Positions 10,347 to 22,283 of a DNA stretch of 64,000 nt are shown piece after piece. The position numbers were made by a program, and so were the translations under genes. The stretch is from Armigeres subalbatus (lineage: Eukaryota; Arthropoda; Insecta; Diptera; Culicidae). Under the pieces are notes generated by a model, which did not search any database, was not told the origin of the DNA, and saw only the letters and a list, made by a program, of their open reading frames with translations. How positions within the stretch are numbered: the stretch's first letter is position 1; every line of letters begins with the position of its first letter. The stretch lies in contig NC_085141.1 of the NCBI RefSeq assembly GCF_024139115.2, positions 180,675,047 through 180,739,046 on the forward strand, read 5' to 3'.

Positions 10347-12645
10347 CCGTATAGACCGGTCATCGGACCGGATAGTCTGCACACCTTATCCAACGACAAC
10401 GGCCAACGATGCATAAACTTTGCAGCCTCCCGCGGAATGGTAGTCCGAAGCACATTCTTCCCCCGCAAGAATATCCACAAGGCCACATGGAAATCACCTA
10501 ATCAAGTAACGGAAAACCAAATCGACCACGTTCTAATCGACGGTAAATTCTTCTCCGACATCACGAACGTCCGCATTTACCGCAGTGCGAATATTGAATC
10601 TGACCACTACCTCGTTGCAGTATGCCTGTGCTCAAAACTCTCGACAGTGTACAACACGCGTCGAAGTCGGACGCCGCGGCTAAACATTGTAGCCGCCCAA
10701 GACGGTAGACTAGCTCAAGACTACGCGCAGCAGCTGGAGGTGGCACTCCCAACGGAAGAGTAGCTAGGCGCAGCATCTCTTGAAGATGGGTGGAGAGATA
10801 TTCGATCCGCCATTGGAAGCACCACAACCGCTGCACTAGGCACGGTGGCTCCGGATCAGAGAAACGACTGGTATGACGGCGAATGTGAGCAGTTAGTTGA
10901 GGAGAAGAATGCAGCATGGGCGAGATTGCTGTAACACCGCACGAGGGTGAACGAGGCACGATACAAACGGGCGCGGAACAGACAAAACTCGATTTTCCGG
11001 AAGAAAAAGCGTCAGCAGGAAGATCGAGACCGTGAAGAGACGGAGGAACTGTACCGCGCTAATAACGCACGAAAGTTCTATGAGAAGTTGAACCGTTCAC
11101 GTAAGGGCCACATGTCACAGCCCAATATGTGTAGGGACATAAACGGGAACCTTCTTACTAACGAGCGTGAGGTGATCCAAAGGTGGCGAAGCACTACGAA
11201 GAGCACCTGAATGGCGATATGGCAGACAACGGTGGCGGTATGGTAATGAACTTTGGAGCACGCGCGCAGGACATGCGACTCCCGCTCCGAATCTCCAGGA
11301 AATCCAGGAGGAGATCGGCCGGCTGAAAACAACAAAGCCCCTGGAGTTGACCAACTACCAGGAGAGCTGTTCAAACACGGTGGTGAGGCACTGGCTAGAG
11401 CGCTGCACTGGGCAATCACATTGCTGAACGCCGCCTACAAGGTACTCTCCCAAATTTTATGCCGCCGACTAACACCAATTGCAAAAGAGTTCGTTGGCAG
11501 TACCAAGCGGGATTTATGGGTGAACGCTATACCACAGGCCAGGTGTTCGCCATACGTCAGGTATTGCAGAAATGCCGCGAATACAACGTGTCCACACATC
11601 ATTTATCGACTTCAAAGCCGCATATGATACAATCGATCGGGACCAGCTATGGCAGCTAATGCACGAAAACGGATTTCCATTCTCGAGTCCCTTCGAAACA
11701 CGTAGAGGGTTACGGCAAGGTGATGGTCTTTCGTGTCTGCTATTCTACATCGCTTTGGAGGGAGCAATACGAAGGGTAGGGATTGACACGAGTGGTACAA
11801 TTTTCAATAAGTCCGTCCAGTTATTTGGTTTCGCCGACGACATTGATATCATGGCACGTAACTTTGAGAGGATGGAGGAAGCCTACATCAAACTGAAAAG
11901 CGAAGTTAAACGGATTGGACTAGTCATCAACACGTCGAAGACGAAGTACATGATAGGAAGAGGCTCAAGAGAGGTAAGCCACCCACCATGAGTTTCTATC
12001 GGTGGGGACGAAATCAAGGTGGTTGAAGAATTCGTGTACTTGGGCTCACTGGTGACCGCCGATAACGATACCAGCAGAGAAATTCGGAGGCACATAGTGG
12101 CTGGAAATCGCACGTACTTTGGACTCCGCAAGACGCTCCGATCGAATAGAGTTCGCCGCCGTACCAAACTGACTATCTACAAAACGCTTATAAGACCGGT
12201 AGTTCTCTACGGACACGAGACCTGGACGATGCTCGTGGAGGACCAACGCGCACTGAGAGTTTTCGAAAGGAAAGTGTTGCGTACCATCTATGGTGGGGTG
12301 CAGATGGCGGACGGTACGTGGAGGAGGCGAATGAACTACAAGTTGCATCAGCTGTTGGGAGAGTCATCCATCGTTCACAACGCGAAAATCGGAAGAGTGC
12401 GGTGGGCCGGGCACGTGGCCAGAATGTCGGACAGTAACCCGGTGAAAATGGTTCTCGACAACGATCCGACGGGAACAAGAAGGCGAGGTGCACAGCGGGC
12501 AAGGTGGATCGATCAGGTGGAGGACGATTTGCGGACCCTCCGCAGACTGCGTGGTTGGCGAAGTGCAGCCATGGACCGAGCTGAATGGAGAAGACTTTTA
12601 TGTGCTGCACAGGCCACTCCGGCCTGTCTAATAATAAATAAATAA
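10347..12645 (+). pseudogene. Broken endonuclease/RT frame of LINE copy A1
   Basis: Pieces of the single RTE ORF are recognisable in order: endonuclease end with IDHVLIDGKFFSD (10530-10570), the linker, RT with RRGLRQGDGLSCLLF (about 11705-11750) and FADDIDIMA (about 11830-11857), then the C-terminal region with YGHETWTM (about 12210-12233). A TAG at about 10762, a TAA at 10932-10934, the two deletions and further frameshifts abolish coding. The TAA at 10932-10934 is also present at the homologous site in copy A4. Confidence 0.82.
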
Positions 12646-12650
12646 AAATT

Positions 12651-12979
12651 GTCTGCGTCCTTGTCTGCCATCAAGCTGGACGGAGTCGGGAAGATTGTGT
12701 GGATGGAAGCTATACTGCTGTACACGATGCATATATTTGTTGCTGGAGGAGCTAACGAGAGTCGTTTAGATATATTGAACGAAATCAAATAAACCGATTT
12801 AATGCAACGAGTTGGCGTAACAAATATAACACTCTCTGAGCAGTTTGCATGCGAGATTTGATACAACACGCTTAATGCAAAGAATGTCACAACTTTTTGT
12901 TTTGCGTGGCATATCTTGACATTCAAATGATAATTCGGTGCCCATTTTTTGATATTGTTGCCTGTTATTTTATCTCTTA
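12651..12979. other. Short unassigned stretch
   Basis: No coding region or repeat boundary recognised between the A1 tail and the MITE at 12980. Confidence 0.3.
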
Positions 12980-13752
12980 CACGGACAGATAAATCAACTC
13001 AAACTTTGAGTTCAATATACGCATTGTTGAGAATATCGCAGAAAAAATTTACCCAAATTTGGGTAGTTTTCCCTTTTTCTCCCATGATTGTTGCCAAAAC
13101 TAGAGCAAGATGTAAACACCTCACCGGGGTTGCTCAGCCCAATAACCCAAATTTGAGTAAATTCAATATTCTCAATTTTGAGTTGATCAAGATCCGCTTT
13201 GGATAAATTAAACTCAGCTTTAGGTAAATTGTTTACATGGGATTAAAGGCAAACTACCTAGTGCCAGAAAAGTCATTTTACTCAAATTTGGGTTATTGGC
13301 CCAAACCTCTGTTTTGAGTGCAAACAACCCCGTAACGCTGGGTAGACACCTTTGCGTGGTGTGTTACGGTGTAAGATCTACCACGGTCGCATTGTTAGCT
13401 ACAGGCTAATCCTGACCCTACGAATACCTTCCCCAATATCCAACTCCGTGATACTTATGAGGGTGTCGCTGAGTCAGAGGCCTCTCGTTAAGTAAGTACC
13501 ACACCAACACTTCCTTTAGATGGGCGTGGCCAGGAGTAGTAATCCTCATGCTTTTGTGATTTTTATCCTAGATTGAAATCAAGGACCATACCCACCTTGA
13601 TTTCTGATAGCAATCTGAATAAGGATTTCAAAAGAAAAACATGAGTATCACTAGTGTCCAATCTACGAAGTACACCGTAACTATGCTATGCTATGCTAAA
13701 CCACTGTTTTGAGTGCAAACAACCTACTTTTGGGTAGTTTTGGTTTTCAGTG
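12980..13752. mobile_element. MITE-like foldback with TA flanks, split by a LINE tail
   Basis: Flanked by TA at 12978-12979 and 13753-13754. Inside, GCCCAATAACCCAAATTTGAG near 13136 is mirrored near 13273, giving an imperfect palindrome centred at about 13210. Ends are weak inverted repeats (CACGGACA / TTTTCAGTG). Without the 13330-13697 insertion the element is about 380 bp. Superfamily is uncertain. Confidence 0.5.
13330..13697 (+). mobile_element. 5'-truncated LINE 3' end with (ATGCT)n tail
   Basis: A 368-bp insertion is flanked by a 27-bp duplication (13303-13329 and 13698-13724, one mismatch, core CTGTTTTGAGTGCAAACAACC shortened here to its inner part). It ends in a pentamer repeat (ATGCT)n at 13679-13697. 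Such long duplications and simple tails are produced by target-primed reverse transcription. No coding sequence is left, so the clade is unknown; SINE origin is possible. Confidence 0.75.
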
Positions 13753-13754
13753 TA

Positions 13755-14700
13755 CATCAATCAAGTGTATATCATGTTTTGTTATTCTGTTCATAGCTTC
13801 TGCCCGGGTTAAGCTACTTATGACAGTGATGGTTGGAAACCAACGTAAGACACGGCAGACATTCCAATGAGTCGCCTATAACTATAATCACCAATGAACT
13901 CGGATGCTTTACATGCTGTCGTTTCGGATACTCAAAGGTAAGAAGGCGTTTTCATGTATTTAATAAAATAAATAAAGCGATCGTATACAGTTGGCTGGCG
14001 TTGGTAAGATAACATTTTTTGTCGGTCTAATGCAGAGATTGTATAATATAGTTCCTTGCAGATCTTGCATACAAAGTTTGATTTGGGTGTTGATATTTGC
14101 CGAAGTTTGAACATTAGATTTTCTGAATAATTGAATTATCGTGCCTAGTATCATAACTGTATTGATCGTTTTCTCTTCATCGATGTTTTCTTCTTATCAA
14201 TGTGTTGAATTTCAATAGTTTACCTTAGATTGTTTGGTTCGTGGTGATAAAAAATAGTTGCAGCTTGCACCAGAGGCAACAATCATGGTTGTAACTTTTA
14301 ATTTAGTTGAGTTATTGATAGAAGAAAAAATCGATGGAGAGAAATTGATCAATACAGTTACGCCCCTATGATACTAAGCGTGAGATATTGAATAAAAATA
14401 AACATTCTAATTTTAGAAGACAAGAATTCTTTATCAAGGTGCCATATATTGGTCAAAATTCAGGGGCTACTCGTTTCCTGCCGTAAGAAAACATTTTAGT
14501 ACACTAATTCGAGTCATTAGAAACATTTGGTTGCATCCTAATACGCACAGTCAGACGTATCCTCGATTTGGTTTTCAACATTACTATGTCTTCTTGATGA
14601 CAGACAGGCTTCTTATAAAAAGTTTGATTTGATGCAGAGACGATGCGATATGGCCTTTATACGCTAAGTGTATGAGAAAAGCAAAGCTGATAGTAAGACA
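13755..14700. other. AT-rich stretch without recognised features
   Basis: I see no gene, RNA gene or repeat boundary here. Confidence 0.3.
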
Positions 14701-14902
14701 AAAAGATATTTTAGTTACTAGATAAAGATTGTCGCTGTCGTCGCTGTCCGGAACATCTTTTGCTGGCGAGGATAGGGGAGCTAAATGTCAAAGATGGAAA
14801 ATCCATACGATTTGACAGGTACATATGTACCACACATGTTTCGGGAAGCAGAACAAAGGGAACAGTAGCGACAATCTTTATCTAGTGACTAAAATATCTT
14901 TT
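14701..14902. mobile_element. 202-bp MITE with 8-bp target duplication
   Basis: Terminal inverted repeats of about 38 bp begin AAAAGATATTTTAGTTACTAG. They are flanked by a perfect GTAAGACA duplication at 14693-14700 and 14903-14910. The 8-bp duplication points to a hAT-type transposase, although the ends lack the usual CAG/TAG start. Confidence 0.82.
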
Positions 14903-14910
14903 GTAAGACA

Positions 14911-17750
14911 TAATGAAACTACGTTTTTATTTAAATACCTCTCTTCAATTTACTTTCATATTTCTGTTATTGCAAAGTGATTTATTTATTCATTTCTCAA
15001 AATGAATTTGAGCTGTTAACTTCTTCACTGTTCATTTGTAATTGAAATTCCCGTCTCCGAGCGATAATTTTTTTTGTTGTTCAATATTTCAGCTCCACAA
15101 ATGATTCAGTAGCAGAAAAAAACTTGCCTGGGCGACTTTGGAACTTTGATGGGATATATACTTCAGTAAGCAATCAGAACAGCCTGCGAATCATATCAAA
15201 GCAAAAACAAATGACTCTACATTGCGAAGATCACGTGATTAAAATGATAAAACACAAAATAAATTATTTACTTGTTAATTTTTTACCCCTTCGAAGCACG
15301 CATCTTTTGCGATTGCACTCGGGGCTTCGGCCGTTCGATCGTTTGCCGAGATACGCGGACATGCATTGATATGGAGAAAACCACCTTTTTTACCATTTCG
15401 GGGACAAATGATCGCTCTGCACCTCGGAGAGCAGGCCAGCGAATTATTTTGGGAGAAACATCAAAAATCATATAGCGCAAAAACCATATTGGCAAAACAG
15501 GAACGAACGATCGAAAATCGAACGAAAATTCTGCTCAGATTTTTGCGGAGGAAAAACGACTTCAAAAAGTTGTCTGGACTGTTTGGTTTTTAATAGGATG
15601 AAGTGGTTCTTTTCACTGGATGACATTCCCAAGAGGGACATTGCCACCTCGTAGCTTAGTATTCTTTGTGTACTTCCACAATTATTGACTTGGAGCATTC
15701 TTAGACAAGTTATCATTAATGCATTCGTACATCATGTGGGAAGTGCAACGTAAACTCTATTCTCAGATAAGTTAATTTCCAAACCGAGTTTTTTTTTAGA
15801 TTGGACTGGAATTCCAATTCAGTCACTACAAGCAAGGTCTGTTTTGTACACGCCGATCCTGGCACTAAGGTATGAAAAACCTCAATTTTGGTTTGCTTGA
15901 CATAATGGAATAAGAGCGATAATTTCAATTTTTGTTTTTCTTCTCCATGGAGGCACATCCTTAGAATTACAAGATGCATATTATACATTGGAAGAAAGTA
16001 AGCTCGCGGTAAATATTTTTTTACCAATGCTTAATAAATGAAAGAAAATTGCCCGAGTAAAAAAGAAGGAGGCGTTTCGGTGAACAAACTCTTGGAGCGT
16101 TGCGCATGAATTTCCATCGACCACAAAAGGGCATCTCAAGTAGGTTCTGGCAGAAAATTTGGGGGAGAGGGAAAGGCAAAGATAAAATGTTTAAAATATT
16201 TCTTATTTCGTTTCGTATTACCTTCGCGTTTTTTCTCTGCGTTATGATAGGGGATGGCACTTCTCGATCCCCTTCCAGTGTACTTGTTCGTCGGGTCAAT
16301 GCTTATTTTACATTTATCTTATTTGAATGAAGTGATACCATACCACCAATATACCTTTCTTGTGTAAAAAAAGTGTTGGCCAATTTTGAGGAGGTTTACA
16401 GAAGAAAAACTTTTGACAGCACTTCAAATTCAAAGAGATATTTTAAATGTTGTGGGATGGCAAGGAAATGTTTCAAATTAATTTAGCGTAAATATTTCTC
16501 AACCTATCTCTAACGTGGGCCAAAAAAGGACTCATCGAAGCGGGCTTGGTTAGGTCAATCTTTCAAGCGTGATGCATCGAATTGTTTTGATTGAAGTTGG
16601 AATTAGCATTGTATCTCGTGTAAAAAAAAATCCGTAGCGGTAGGCAGACAGCATAAAGCCGAGATCTATCATTATCATTAGTATTTGGCTTTTACATAAG
16701 TTTTTTTAGAGTTATTATCCATATTATAGTTTTAACCACTCTATTTGTTTTTATTTACTTATCTGTATGATTAATATTCAATAAATTATTAAGCTCTTTT
16801 AGTGGAATGTCTTCACCTGTCATAACTGCCCATTATCGCATGTTTGTAACATTTATATTTCTTTCGATTTTGAGTTAAGCATATGAATCGTCTCTAAATT
16901 GTCGGTTGCGGTTCTTTAAGATGGCCAGGTGACATTCTAAAAAAAATGAGAAAACTAAGTTGTTTAGTAAGCAAAGCAATTGACCTTATAAGAGTAGCAC
17001 TGGAAAGTGTTGTCACTTATGTCTCGACTAAAAAAAAATACGCAAATTATTTGTTCTTAAATATTAAGTGATGTAAATGTTGCTATCGTAGAATTCAATT
17101 GGAAAAAAGATTTTATGTAATTTTTGTATTTTGATCCTTCCTTCGGAAGTGTCTATAATTTCACTTTGTATGCGTTACGCAGGCGTGTTATGTATTAATC
17201 TATCAATAAATTTCTTGAATTATGAAATTTGGTATTTGGTATTTGAAACAAATTCAATTTAATATTGAAAATAAAATTATAAAAAATGATATGATATGGA
17301 AATATTCTTATTTTTCTGATTTGTTTCAAAGAAACAATTGGTTTTGATTGAGGAACGTATAGCAGCATGTACCACAAAATCTTCTCAGAAAAGCAAAAAC
17401 GTTAAAATTCAAAGGGATTTCAAAAATTTCTTCAGTGGAAGCTAGATAGATGTTTTGAGACACTAATAGACCACTTATATGCATGTATGTGTGCGTATGT
17501 GTCAAAATTCTGAAATTTGCTACTATATAAATCTCACTCATTTTTAAAATATTAAACACGATTAGTTTTACAAATTTAGGCATCCATAAGGCGAAATATA
17601 TGTTATTATTGAACGCTATTGAGTTTCGCAGCTTGACGTACAGTTCGTTATCATTCGTTTTGTTGTCACTGAACCCATGAAATCCACCTTTTGGTAGGCA
17701 ATTAATTTGTAACTTTACTCGTTCAATCGCCGTAGGAAGTTGAATAGTTT
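14911..17750. other. AT-rich region; one ancient Feilai copy, otherwise nothing recognised
   Basis: Small open frames at 15124-15593 and 15716-16330 have no domain, no consistent splice context and no homology that I recognise. The 15260-15520 stretch is somewhat richer in GC but shows no coding signal strong enough to annotate. Confidence 0.35.
15630..15850 (-). mobile_element. Highly decayed Feilai-type SINE copy
   Basis: Landmarks of the Feilai body survive in order on the minus strand: GGGACATTGCCACCTCG, CTTAGTATTC, CTTCCACAATTATT, GCATTCGTACATCATG. Head and tail are eroded. It is clearly older than the other copies. Confidence 0.55.
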
Positions 17751-18170
17751 TATCTCGTTTTGAATACTGGAGTCTGAAAATATTTCCTTATCACTAAGGA
17801 AGGGTCAAAATCTCACTGTAGGTGAATGAATCAAAGTTTTTTATATAGTCGAATCAAGTATCAGAAACTGCACGCAAAAAAAAGCGTTCCCGAATTCGTG
17901 AACCAGCAAAAATACACCGTGATTTAATTCATGGATTCGGGAACACCAGTCACGTTTTCCAGAACGTTCCAGAAAACGTGACTGTATTCCCGAATCCGTG
18001 ACTGTTGTTCACGAAAAATTACACCGTGAACTCGTTAGTTCACGAATTCATGAACGCTTTTTTTGCGTGTGAAGACGGCCTTTCAGTTGAGGTCGAAATA
18101 CGTATCTGTAAAGATTACAACGTAGTGGAATTAAATAGAGCAGTACTGAACTCATCTTATGACAGGTAGG
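17750..18170. repeat. Decayed foldback repeat split by a MITE
   Basis: The flanks of the 17871-18069 MITE (GAATCAAGTATCAGAAACTG on the left, TGAAGACGGCC and GGTCGAAATACGTAT on the right) match the foldback at 37752-37977. This is another copy of that family with a later insertion. Confidence 0.55.
17871..18069. mobile_element. 199-bp fully palindromic MITE
   Basis: Arms begin CACGCAAAAAAAAGCGTTC and pair along nearly the whole element; the centre is CACGTTTTCCAGAACGTTCC and its mirror. Comparing with the intact host repeat at 37752 shows that only TG is duplicated (17869-17870, 18070-18071). A 2-bp duplication suggests Tc1/mariner-like mobilisation but the sequence is not TA. Confidence 0.7.
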
Positions 18171-18528
18171 CAAAACTCAATGTTTGTATGCTTGTATGAA
18201 AGTTCCAGCAACGGCATGAGGGTGTGGGAAAATAAGTTACGATAATTAACAATTTTGTGTGATATTTGTACCCCTTGACCGATTTCACATTCTTTATTCT
18301 AAGGAGACAATTATAGAAGAGTGGGAGCAGTGGGAGCAGAATTTGAAAAATAGGAAGGGTGTCGATGGAAATAATGTTTAGAAAACGAACATAAAGTATA
18401 ATTTTCAAACTTTTTGATCGATTGCAACCGAATTTGGAACATACAGTCACTATCCCAAGAAGCGATTACAGAGAGAATGGACGGACGAGTCATTTAAAAA
18501 CCCTGACAAATCTACATACCTACCTATG
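18171..18528. other. Unassigned AT-rich stretch
   Basis: Nothing recognised beyond weak AT-rich low-complexity sequence. Confidence 0.3.
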
Positions 18529-18837
18529 ATGCCTTTCTTGATTCAATCGTTTGGTTTCGCCTTGGTGTGATACATATCAGTGCCTAACTTACGGCGTTTA
18601 CGAACGCTTTTTAGCGAATCAACAACCAACATTGTATGATTCAATACACCACTTTTAAACGCAATGACCATCCGCGAACAAATTCAATAGGGATCATCTA
18701 GAGTTTATTTTCCGTCGAATGCAACTTGTTGGGAGAAAATTGGTTAAAGATGTAACTGATGGTCCCAATCTGTGGCTTGTTGGCTCCTCCACAAGCATCC
18801 TTCTCGCACTAAACCTCGCCGTCCGTGAGCACCTCAT
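18529..18837. repeat. 309-bp direct repeat, left copy, flanking LINE B
   Basis: It begins ATGCCTTTC and ends GAGCACCTCAT, directly at the 3' tail of LINE B. It matches 22284-22592 over its whole length with about ten substitutions and a few small indels by eye. Only the second copy continues into the sequence that follows it, and only the first has the sequence before it, as expected for a target duplication or a tandem duplication split by the LINE. Confidence 0.85.
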
Positions 18838-21800
18838 TTCATTTTCATTTATTTAGTTTACATCTAAATAGATAACACTGAATCAACAATTTGACGCCAC
18901 AATACACGGTTCGAGGCCGCATCTCTCCATCCTCGGATACGCCCCACGCTCGCCAAGTCGTTTTGCACCTGGTCTGCCCATCTCGCTCGCTGCGCTCCAC
19001 ACCGGCTCGTACCTGCCGGATTGGAAGCGAACACCATCTTTGCAGGGTTGCTGTCCGGAATTCTTGCAACATGCCCTGCCCATCGTATCCTTCCGGCTTT
19101 AGCTACCTTCTGGATACTGGGTTCACCGTAGAGTTGGGCGAGCTCATGGTTCATTCTTCGCCGCCACACGCCGTCTTCTTGCACACCGCCAAAGATGGTC
19201 CTAAGCATCCGTCTCTCGAATACTCCGAGTGCTTGCAAGTCCTCCTCGAGCATTGTCCATGTTTCATGTCCGTAGAGGACAACCGGTCTTATAAGCGTCT
19301 TGTACATGACACATTTGATGCGGTGGCGAATCTTTTTCGACCGCAGTTTCTTCTGGAGCCCGTAGTAGGCCCGACTTCCACAGATGATGCGCCTTCGTAT
19401 TTCACGACTAACGTTGTTGTCAGCCGTTAGCAAGGATCCGAGGTAGACGAATTCCTCGACCACCTCGAAGGTATCCCCGTCTATCGTAACACTGCTTCCC
19501 AGGCGGGCCCTGTCGCGCTCGGTTCTGCCCACAAACATGTACTTTGTCTTTGACGCATTCACCACCAGTTCAACTTTTGTTGCTTCACGTTTCAGGCGGG
19601 TGTACAGTTCTGCCACCTTTGCAAATGTTCGGCCGACAATGTCCATGTCATCCGCGAAGCAAATAAATTGACTGGATCTGTTGAAAATCTTACCCCGGCT
19701 GTTACACCCGGCTCTCCGCATGACACCTTCTAGCGCAATGTTGAACAACAGGCACGAAAGTCCATCACCTTGTCTTAGTCTCCGGCGCGATTCGAACGAA
19801 CTGGAGTGTCCGAAATCTTCACACAGTTTTGCACACCATCCAACGTTGCTTTGATCAGTCTGGTAAGCTTCCCAGGGAAGCTGTTCTCGTCCATAATTTT
19901 CCATAGCTCTACGTGGTCTATACTGTCGTATGCTGCCTTGAAATCAACGAACAGATGATGCGTTGGGACCTGTTATTCACGGCATTTTTGAAGGATTTGT
20001 CGTACAGTAAAGATCTGGTCCGTTGTCGAGCGGCCGTCAACGAAGCCGGCTTGATAACTTCCCACGAACTCGTTCACTAATGGTGACAGACGACGGAAGA
20101 TGATCTGAGATATCACTTTGTAGGCGGCATTAAGGATGGTGATCGCTCGAAAGTTCTCACACTCCAGTTTGTCGCCTTTCTTGTAGATGGGGCATATAAC
20201 CCCTTTCTTCCACTCCTCCGGTAGCTGTTCGGTTTCCCAGATTCTGACTATCAGTTTGTGCAGGCAAGTGGCCAGCTTTTCCGGGGCCATCTTGATGAGC
20301 TCATCTCCGATACCATCCTTACCAGCTGCTTTATTGGTCTTTAGCTGTTGAATGGCATCCTTAACTTCCCTCGAGGTGGGGGCTGGTTGGCTTCTATCGT
20401 CCGCTGAACTGACGTAGTCATCTCCTCCGCCGCCTTGACTTTCACTGCCTGTACTCTCAGCGCCATTCAGATGTTCCTCGTAGTGCTGCTTCCACCTTTC
20501 GATCACCACACGTTCGTCCGTCAAGATGCTCCCATCCTTATCCCGGCACATTTCGGCTCGCGGCTCGAAGCCTTTGCGGGATGCGTTGAGCTTCTCGTAG
20601 AACTTGCATGTATCTTGAGAACGGCACAGCTTTTCCATCTCCTCGCACTCCGCTTCTTTCAGGCGGCGTTTCTTCTCCTGAAAAAGGCGGGTCTGCTGTC
20701 TCCGCTTCCGTCTATAACGTTCCACGTTCTGCCGGGTACCTTGCTGCAGCACGACCGCCCGCGCTGCGTCCTTCTCCTCCAGAATCTGTCTGCACTCTTC
20801 GTCGAACCAGTCGTTCCGTCGACTTCGACCCATATACCCGACGTTGTTCTCCGCTGCGTCGTTAATGGCTGCTTTGACTGTATTCCAGCAGTCCTCAAGA
20901 GGGGCCCCATCGAGCTCACCCTCTTCCGGCAACGCTGCCTCGAGATGCTGCGCGTATGCAGTGGCGACATCAGGTTGCTTCAGTCGCTCTAGGTCGTACC
21001 GCGGCGGTCGTCGGTACCGAACATTGTTGATGACGGATAGTTTTGGGCGCAGTTTAACCATCACCAGATAGTGGTCAGAGTCGATGTTGCGCCACGATAT
21101 GTCCTGACGTCGATAATGTCAGAGAAGTGCCGTCCATCAATCAGAACGTGGTCGATTTGTGATTCTGTCTGCAGTGGTGATCTCCAGGTGTACCGATACG
21201 GGAGGCTGTGTTGGAAGTAGGTGCTGCGAATGGCCATATTCTTGGAGGCGGCGAAATCAATCAGTCGTAGGCCGTTTTCGTTCGTCAACCGGTGAGCGCT
21301 GAACTTTCCAATAGTCGGTCTAAACTCCTCCTCTTGGCCAACCTGAGCGTTCAAATCTCCTATGATGATTTTGACGTCGTGGCTTGGGCAGCGGTCGTAC
21401 TCACGTTCCAGCTGCGCGTAGAATGCGTCCTTATCATCATCAGTGCTTCCGGAGTGTGGGCTATGGACGTTGATTATGCTGAAGTTGAAGAACCGGCCTT
21501 TGATCCTCAACCTGCACATTCTTTCATTGATCGGCCACCACCCGATCACGCGCCTTTGCATATCGCCCATCACTATGAAAGCTGTTCCCAGCTCGTGTGT
21601 GTTGCCGCAGCTCTGGTAGATGGCATGATTACCTCTAAACGTTCGCACCATTGATCCCTTCCAACAAACCTCCTGCAGCGCTACGATGCTGAATCCACGG
21701 TCCTTGAGCACATCGGCGAGTATGCGTGTGCTCCCGATGAAGTTGAGAGATTTGCAGTTCCACGAACCGAGTTTCCAATCGCTAGTCCCTTTTCGTCGCA

Positions 21801-22283
21801 GTGGTCTTCGCCGATGGTTCCGGTCCGTACACTCTTGTTGATTGTTCGTTGCGTGAGTTTTTTTGGCTGGCTTGCAGGGCCTGACACTAAACCCCCTAAA
21901 TTTCCGGAGAACCATTCCTCCTTATTTCCGGTGGACCATGGTGCAAAGTTTCACTTAGAGTCCCTCGCTGGTACTCGGACGATGATCAGCCACCCCTAAC
22001 ATGGAGAACAGACGCTGTTGTGAGCCGATCCTGACATGGAGAACAGACGCTTAATAAGATTTGCACCTCCGGAGAGGAGCAAATCCCCCCTTCCCTGTCA
22101 GCATACGACCATAGTTCCCACCGGGGTTGGTTACCCGATCTTCCCTAAGGTTGCTCGTATCCCGGCCAGCACCGCGGGGAGGTAGGGATAGGAGTTGCTG
22201 GGTAAGAGGCTAAGGACCGCGAGATGGGGTCTATTTTATTCCTTCAGGTACGCGAAGTACCAATGGTACGCTTTACCCAGCAT
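18838..22283 (-). mobile_element. RTE-clade LINE family B, nearly complete copy
   Basis: About 3.45 kb on the minus strand: 5' UTR from 22283 (with a CTAACATGGAGAACAGACGC motif occurring twice near 22000-22045), a single endonuclease/RT frame from about 21915 to 18864, and a short AT-rich tail (AAATAAATGAAAATGA, about 18838-18853). Family B differs from family A throughout but keeps the same domain order. It is the only element here bounded by 309-bp direct repeats. Confidence 0.85.
18864..21915 (-). pseudogene. Broken endonuclease/RT frame of LINE B
   Basis: Order from the N terminus: APE-type endonuclease (DWKLGSWNCKS, ALQEVCW, IIGDLNAQ, QIDHVLIDGRHFSD) at about 21790-21120; linker; RT with KAAGKDGIGDELIK, FRAITILNAAYK, AGFVDGRSTTDQIF, LRQGDGLSCLLF and FADDMDIV (about 19650); C-terminal YGHETWTM and WAGHVARI. 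Lesions seen: a 1-nt loss at about 21070 shifts the frame inside the endonuclease C terminus, a TAA replaces an expected sense codon at about 19971, and another shift lies near 19810. In the RTE clade one ORF supplies target nicking and reverse transcription. This copy cannot encode a full protein. Confidence 0.88.

Larger units (their letters stand above)
7301..12650 (+). mobile_element. RTE-clade LINE family A, copy A1, split by an R1-like LINE
   Basis: Bases 7301-7407 match copy A4 at about 29370-29477. The match resumes at 10347 and runs to an (AATA)n-like tail at about 12640. The gap is filled by the 7408-10346 insertion. The copy is 5'-truncated. Relative to A4 it has two internal deletions, ~110 bp at about 11420 (before RT motif 3) and ~75 bp at about 11680. 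Clade call rests on a single APE-type endonuclease plus RT frame, an FADD catalytic box, the short ~3.3-kb full length seen in A4 and the AT-rich simple tail. Confidence 0.85.

Noticed and set aside
15124..15593. Possible exons in a GC-richer island
   Set aside because: Frames overlap on both strands with no family match and no consistent splice sites.
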